A DNA stretch of 64,000 bases, from NCBI GenBank assembly GCA_963971425.1, contig OZ020518.1, positions 11,662,190-11,726,189 of the forward strand. Reading direction: 5' to 3'. The position numbers and the translations under genes were made by a program. The notes under the pieces are model-generated. The model did not search any database. It worked only from the letters and a program-made list of their open reading frames with translations, and was not told where the DNA came from. Positions 59,867-64,000 of the stretch are shown piece after piece; within the stretch, counting starts at the first letter, position 1; the number at the start of each line of letters is the position of its first letter. This stretch comes from Bryoerythrophyllum caledonicum (taxonomy: Eukaryota; Streptophyta; Bryopsida; Pottiales; Pottiaceae).

Positions 59867-60669
59867 ATGGCGAGAAGACTTCAAGCGGCGGTGGTGTGGG
59901 TGTTGTTGCTGCTGCTGCTGCTCTCGCAGTGCTCCGCCGCGAGGGAGCTTCGGGGAGACCTCCACGGTAATCTCCGCGCTTCTTTCTCGTGTTAGTTCGT
60001 GGGTTGCACGTTTTGGATCTAGGTGCCCAGTTTTTGGGTCGGTTGTGTGCGTGGGAGAGGAGAGCAGACTGTTATCACGCGTAATGTGTGTAGGTTTAGT
60101 TGTTGCTTTTTGCGTTTTTTTTTTGGGGGGGGGGAGGTGAGGAGAGGGGTAGGCATGGTGCTGTGGAGGGTTGCTGTAGGGGAAGAACATGGGAGTCCTT
60201 GTGACGTGGTGTTTGTTTGGGGGTTGTGCACAGGCAGGCGCTTGTCCCCGAGTGTGCGACGGTCGCTGAATTCTGGTGACGATTCGGTATGTCTCATGTC
60301 CCATTTGTTGCAGTTGTTTGTGTTGTCCTCTGATTGTGCCGTAGATACATCGCGGTGCTGGATGTATGAGTGGATCTGAGTTTTGACTGCCTGATCTTTT
60401 GCGAGGCGTTGGTACAACATCTTGTATAGAAAGTCTTTTCAGTAAATGCTTTGTTGGTTGTGTGAGTTTTGGTCAAACTTGGTAGTTTTTGCTGGCTAAT
60501 GCAGGATATCTCAACTGACGCTGTTTTTTTTGTTGTATAACAGGCCTCATCCACTGTGAAAGTGGCAGACTACCAGCGCCAGTTTCATGCGTGGGTGCAC
60601 TTCCAAGCGGAGTCTCTGAACGATTACTCTCCTCCTGCTGCAAACCCTGGTGGTCCGTACACGCCATAA
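59867..60669 (+). CDS. Secreted peptide precursor resembling PSY tyrosine-sulfated peptides, 3 exons, 92 aa
   Basis: Exons 59867-59966, 60234-60286, 60544-60669, with matched phases. Residues 1-25 (MARRLQAAVVWVLLLLLLLS, then QCSAA) are a clear signal peptide. A basic, variable middle follows with RR pairs at 35-36 and 42-43. The C-terminus is NDYSPPAANPGGPYTP (77-92). PSY hormones of land plants carry a C-terminal D-Y-x-x-P-x-A-N-P motif in which the tyrosine is sulfated; here D78, Y79, P82, A84, N85 and P86 all align. The usual K-H after A-N-P is replaced by G-G. Acidic residues before Y79 (E74, D78) suit tyrosylprotein sulfotransferase. Size fits family precursors. It would promote cell expansion or growth through LRR receptor kinases if it acts like known PSYs. 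The gene model is strong; family assignment is probable. Confidence 0.75.
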
Positions 60670-63075
60670 AACCATGAATCAACCTTGATGTCGATGATGG
60701 TGGTGGCGGTGATGGTTTTATCACAGAAACATGCTCAAATGGAGCGGATGACAAATGCCAAGGCAAGAATGTCTCTGACCGAAAGACACGATGATTTGGA
60801 TGTGGAGGCATCAAAGCAGTTTCTTTTATGAGTGTACAGTGGATGGTTTTGAGGCTTGAAGCAACTCACTGCCAAAGAAGTTTTTTGAGCAGTATGGGGT
60901 TTTTTTTCCCTCTTTGGAGTGGTCTTTTTAGTGCATAGGAGGGAGAAGATGATCATCTCTCATATTTGTTTTGCAGTTTAGGGTTTGGCGCACATTGATG
61001 GCCTTCTTGAGAAAGTGGAAAGGGACTGGCCACACGTGTATGATTTGTGTATGTATATCTGAGTGAGATCACTTGTTTGGTGAATACAAGTAGTAAAGTT
61101 GGAACCTCTGTTGAGAGTGTTGAATCTGATGATGTCTGCTGCAGAGTCAAGACCTTTTTAAAGTGATTTTTATTGATGGGATATGGAGGGATGCTCATGG
61201 AAAGCTTCAGCTTGTAAAGTTGCATGTGAACTAAAGAAAAGCTTATTCTTTTGCTAGGTTTGACTTGCAAAGATTTCTGGGCCTGTTGTACTTGATTACC
61301 AGTTGCATGTGATAACTGTAGGGCATGTGGATGTCATAGTGTGATTGAATTTGAAGTACTTGTAAAGGTTAGGAGCTTTTGGTCAAAATTGTCTTTTGCA
61401 CTCATGGGGAAAACAACCTTTGCAGACAACCAAAACAAAATTTTTAAATACCTTATCAAATATGAAGAATTTGCACTCTGAGTATGAGTTTATGTACTTG
61501 GTTATACTTGATGTACTCCAAGTATCACCAAGTTGTACATATTGACTGCAAGCAATTTGTAAGTATGCAAAATATTCATGGAGGCTATGTATATGCTTTT
61601 GATTGTAACATAAGGCTCATCAATTTCATCCTCTAAAGATAAACCCTCGGGTTGGATCATTTGATCAACCACCATTTCTCCAATAATTTATGCTGTAAGA
61701 GTTTGTCATAGTTTTCAATGACATTACATGAAAATATTGATAAAAGAACAAGCAAGAAATCTCAATGTTTTTTTTGCAAGGAATATAGTTTGTTTGTTTC
61801 AATTTTCTGCACTGTTTCTAGCATTGTGTTCTGCACTATTTTTAGCAGTGATGTTCAACCTGAAACTTCTGTTGCTTATTATGAACTCAATTCTTTGAAT
61901 TTGGAGTTGCATTTTGTAGCTTGTTACAGAGCTCTTGACAACGTGCTTCTATTGAAACATTACTTGAAACGTTTGGTGATGAATAGAATCCTTGGCAACA
62001 AGTAAAAATCTATCGCAAGGAGACACAGTGATGACTTAGTTCATAGAGGAAACATGGCAGAAGTAAGGTGAAGTGGCAAAAGTAGTCAATGTGTACCAAG
62101 TACAATATGTACTAAAACATGGTACTGTACTAAGTACATTGGAGTACATGTACTTTGTACCCTAAGTACATGTACTTGTTAACCTTAATCCAAACCCATC
62201 ATCACTTTGTTAAAATCTAGTCTATTAATACTTTTGGTACGATTATACATTATCCAAGGCAGTACAACATCTATGGTGGCTTTGATGGCACAACATCCAA
62301 CTATTGATGGAATAGATAGTAGTGATTGAGGTCAACGTATGTTAGTATTGAAAATTGTGGATTTTGGAGGGTATACTACTTTTCCAATCAATATTACAAC
62401 CTCGCAAAAGATTCATACTCAAAATGGACAAGGTTTATATGTGCACTATGAATTCTTTATTGTAGAACACTTTGTATTATTACCTTAAGAATAGAGCTTG
62501 TGTTCTTTGGTTTTTCAAAGTTTACATTAAAGATTTTATTGAGGAAATTTTCAATAAAGAAACATATTTTTTCAGGGTAAAAAAGGCAAAAACAGTTTTT
62601 TTTAGTGCAATTCGACTAAAAATGCCACTTCTACGTAATTCAAGATAGAATTCAAGATATTCAAGGGTAGCTTTAGCTTGCATTGAGCAAGGCCAAAGAG
62701 CATTGATTTCCATGCATTTCATTGGTGCAGAAAAAAGTAGCATGGAATTCTTCATGCTCTCTTTCTTTCTGTATTTCAATCTCACCTTGCATTTTGCATT
62801 TATTTCCGCTCCAGATAGGCTCTTTTAGTGTGCACTTGTTCTTGCACTCATTGTCACGGTTCACTCGTTTTGATTGTTCATTGGCCCAAAGAGAATTTCA
62901 GGGTGGAATTTTGAAGGTTGGTGGGGTAAGCAACTGTGACTTCCTCCCACATTCCAAAAATAGCCTATGTAGAGTCCAGTTCAAGGGCCTCAATTCTACG
63001 ACTGTTTGGCATGTTCTAATGCATGTACAATTCTAAACTTCAGAGTTCAATATCTGGATTTCTACAAATTGATAC
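60670..63075. other. 3' UTR of the PSY-like gene, then repeat fragments
   Basis: 60670 to roughly 61600 is probably UTR and flank. 61718-62005 is an open frame with no recognisable family. 62090-62185 is crowded with GTAC tetramers in imperfect palindromes (AAGTACATGTACTT). 62260-62430 is a fragment of the L-type element. No supported gene. Confidence 0.45.
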
Positions 63076-63925
63076 TTAACCTCTAAAAGACAACTAATAT
63101 TGGCGAGGTACAAATCAAGTTTGGATAATTTTCCAAAAGTATAATATTAAAGATATCTTTCAAAAACTTTACTGAAGATAGAAACACGCGTTCATTTCAA
63201 GAATTTTTATTTTTTGGGTTTTGGATTTATAAAGGCAAATGTATCTGGATGCTTCAAACATCAAATCTGGACTCTGGGGCAACTAGGCAGGGTACTAAAG
63301 AGCAAAATAGTACAAGTTTTTAAGGCTGGCAGCAGTGAGAACATTTTTTTGGCAATACTAGTTGCTTTTACTAAAAATGCATAGAACTAAGAGATTTTGA
63401 TTTATCTCAAAAACAAATCTTGCAATAGAAGAAGGCATAACAATTCTATCCACGGTTTTGATTTTAGATCCAATGATTTTTTTAAGGAAATGAAATTGCA
63501 ATTCTAAGGAAATGGGTACATGTTCCATACACCTAGTCATTGCAGGACCACTTTCCTTATCCTAAACACCTCCAATACTTGTGATTATTATTGTGCAACG
63601 ACCTAACATAAGGCTCAACATAGTTTCATAATTTTTTAAGCAATTGATAGTGGAAATTCAAGCCATTATCTTGAGTCAATGTAAACTGACCATGTCCGCG
63701 CAGGGAGAAGAAAAACTACATTGCACCCTTCATATGCATGTATCTTTCAATCCGTGTGGTCAAAGTTTATAAAATGTTCTGGGTGTGTTTTGGTAGTACT
63801 AAATTTCAAGTTTCTATGATTGAAAGTAGTAAAACCTTCTTTAGATTAGTCTCATAATAACTCATCTTAGAAAAGCATTTCTTGGGTGGTTTTGGAGAAA
63901 CATAGTCACGGCTCTTTAGAGGTAA
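63076..63925 (+). mobile_element. TTAA-family element J (850 bp)
   Basis: Begins TTAACCTCTAAAAGAC and ends GCTCTTTAGAGGTAAA. The interior carries AATCCGTGTGGTCAAAG and other family landmarks in worn form. Its right edge abuts the start of another family member. Confidence 0.65.
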
Positions 63926-64000
63926 ACCCCTAAGGTACCGTGATAGTTTTACACCAAAAACTTTTCCAAATTGTTGGATTCTAGTACAATATCCAAAGAA
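63922..64000 (-). mobile_element. Start of a further TTAA-family element, cut by the window edge
   Basis: GTAAACCCCTAAGGTACC, then TGATAGTTTTACACC and TTGTTGGATTCTAGTACAAT match the left part of copy E (TACAATGACAGTTTTACACC, TTATTGGATTCTAGTGCAAT). Confidence 0.65.

Noticed and set aside
61718-62005. 95-codon frame with hydrophobic and Leu-rich text
   Set aside because: I considered a transposase tail, but there is no recognisable motif, no splice context and AT-rich composition.
1-64000. rRNA, tRNA, CRISPR, bacterial operon signals
   Set aside because: None recognised; intron structure and repeats show a eukaryotic nuclear sequence. A tRNA scan was not possible by eye, so single tRNAs cannot be excluded.

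Overview
The window is nuclear DNA of a streptophyte, most likely a land plant. The support is a set of intron-rich genes whose products are plant type: a 92-residue precursor resembling PSY sulfated peptides, a SIP-class aquaporin, an 813-residue class III PI3-kinase ending in QYWR, and an AP-2 alpha subunit. I assembled these genes by hand from GT-AG junctions, checking that reading phase is kept at every join. I cannot place the species. The window is a draft assembly, with a run of exactly 200 Ns at 44123-44322.

Layout: 1-4016 (+) holds the last 13 exons of AP-2 alpha. 5754-8598 (-) is a four-exon SIP aquaporin. 9879-14578 (-) is a nine-exon gene for an 862-residue protein that joins two SUMO-interacting motifs, a RING1-IBR pair and a BIRC6-like ubiquitin-conjugating (UBC) domain. 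14.6-26.3 kb has no genes and is full of elements: a TTAA element, a MITE with perfect 30-bp ends, Helitron-like pieces, and three back-to-back foldback elements. 26348-32415 (+) is a complete 17-exon VPS34 gene. 33.0-34.1 kb holds broken exons. 34.9-59 kb is almost all transposable elements and includes two degenerate protein-coding elements. 59867-60669 (+) is the small PSY-like gene. The last 3 kb is repeats again.

The main theme outside the genes is one superfamily of DNA elements. Full copies are 0.55-1.08 kb, have ends like TTAACCCCTAAAGG / CCTTTAGGGGTTAA, and lie between TTAA tetramers. One copy sits inside the terminal repeat of another element, whose opposite arm preserves the empty site; comparing the two arms shows a TTAA target-site duplication. 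Diverged members of the same repeat family flank two larger decayed coding regions: one encodes a protein with a GHTHEDIDQ motif, and the other an unrecognised protein whose stop codons look mainly like C-to-T decay of CAG, CAA and CGA codons.

The intact genes are ordinary housekeeping and signalling functions (endocytosis, PI3P synthesis, ubiquitin conjugation, membrane channel, peptide hormone) and do not form one pathway. The items most worth follow-up are the SIM-RING-IBR-UBC fusion, the PSY-like peptide, and the TTAA elements with their candidate coding relatives.
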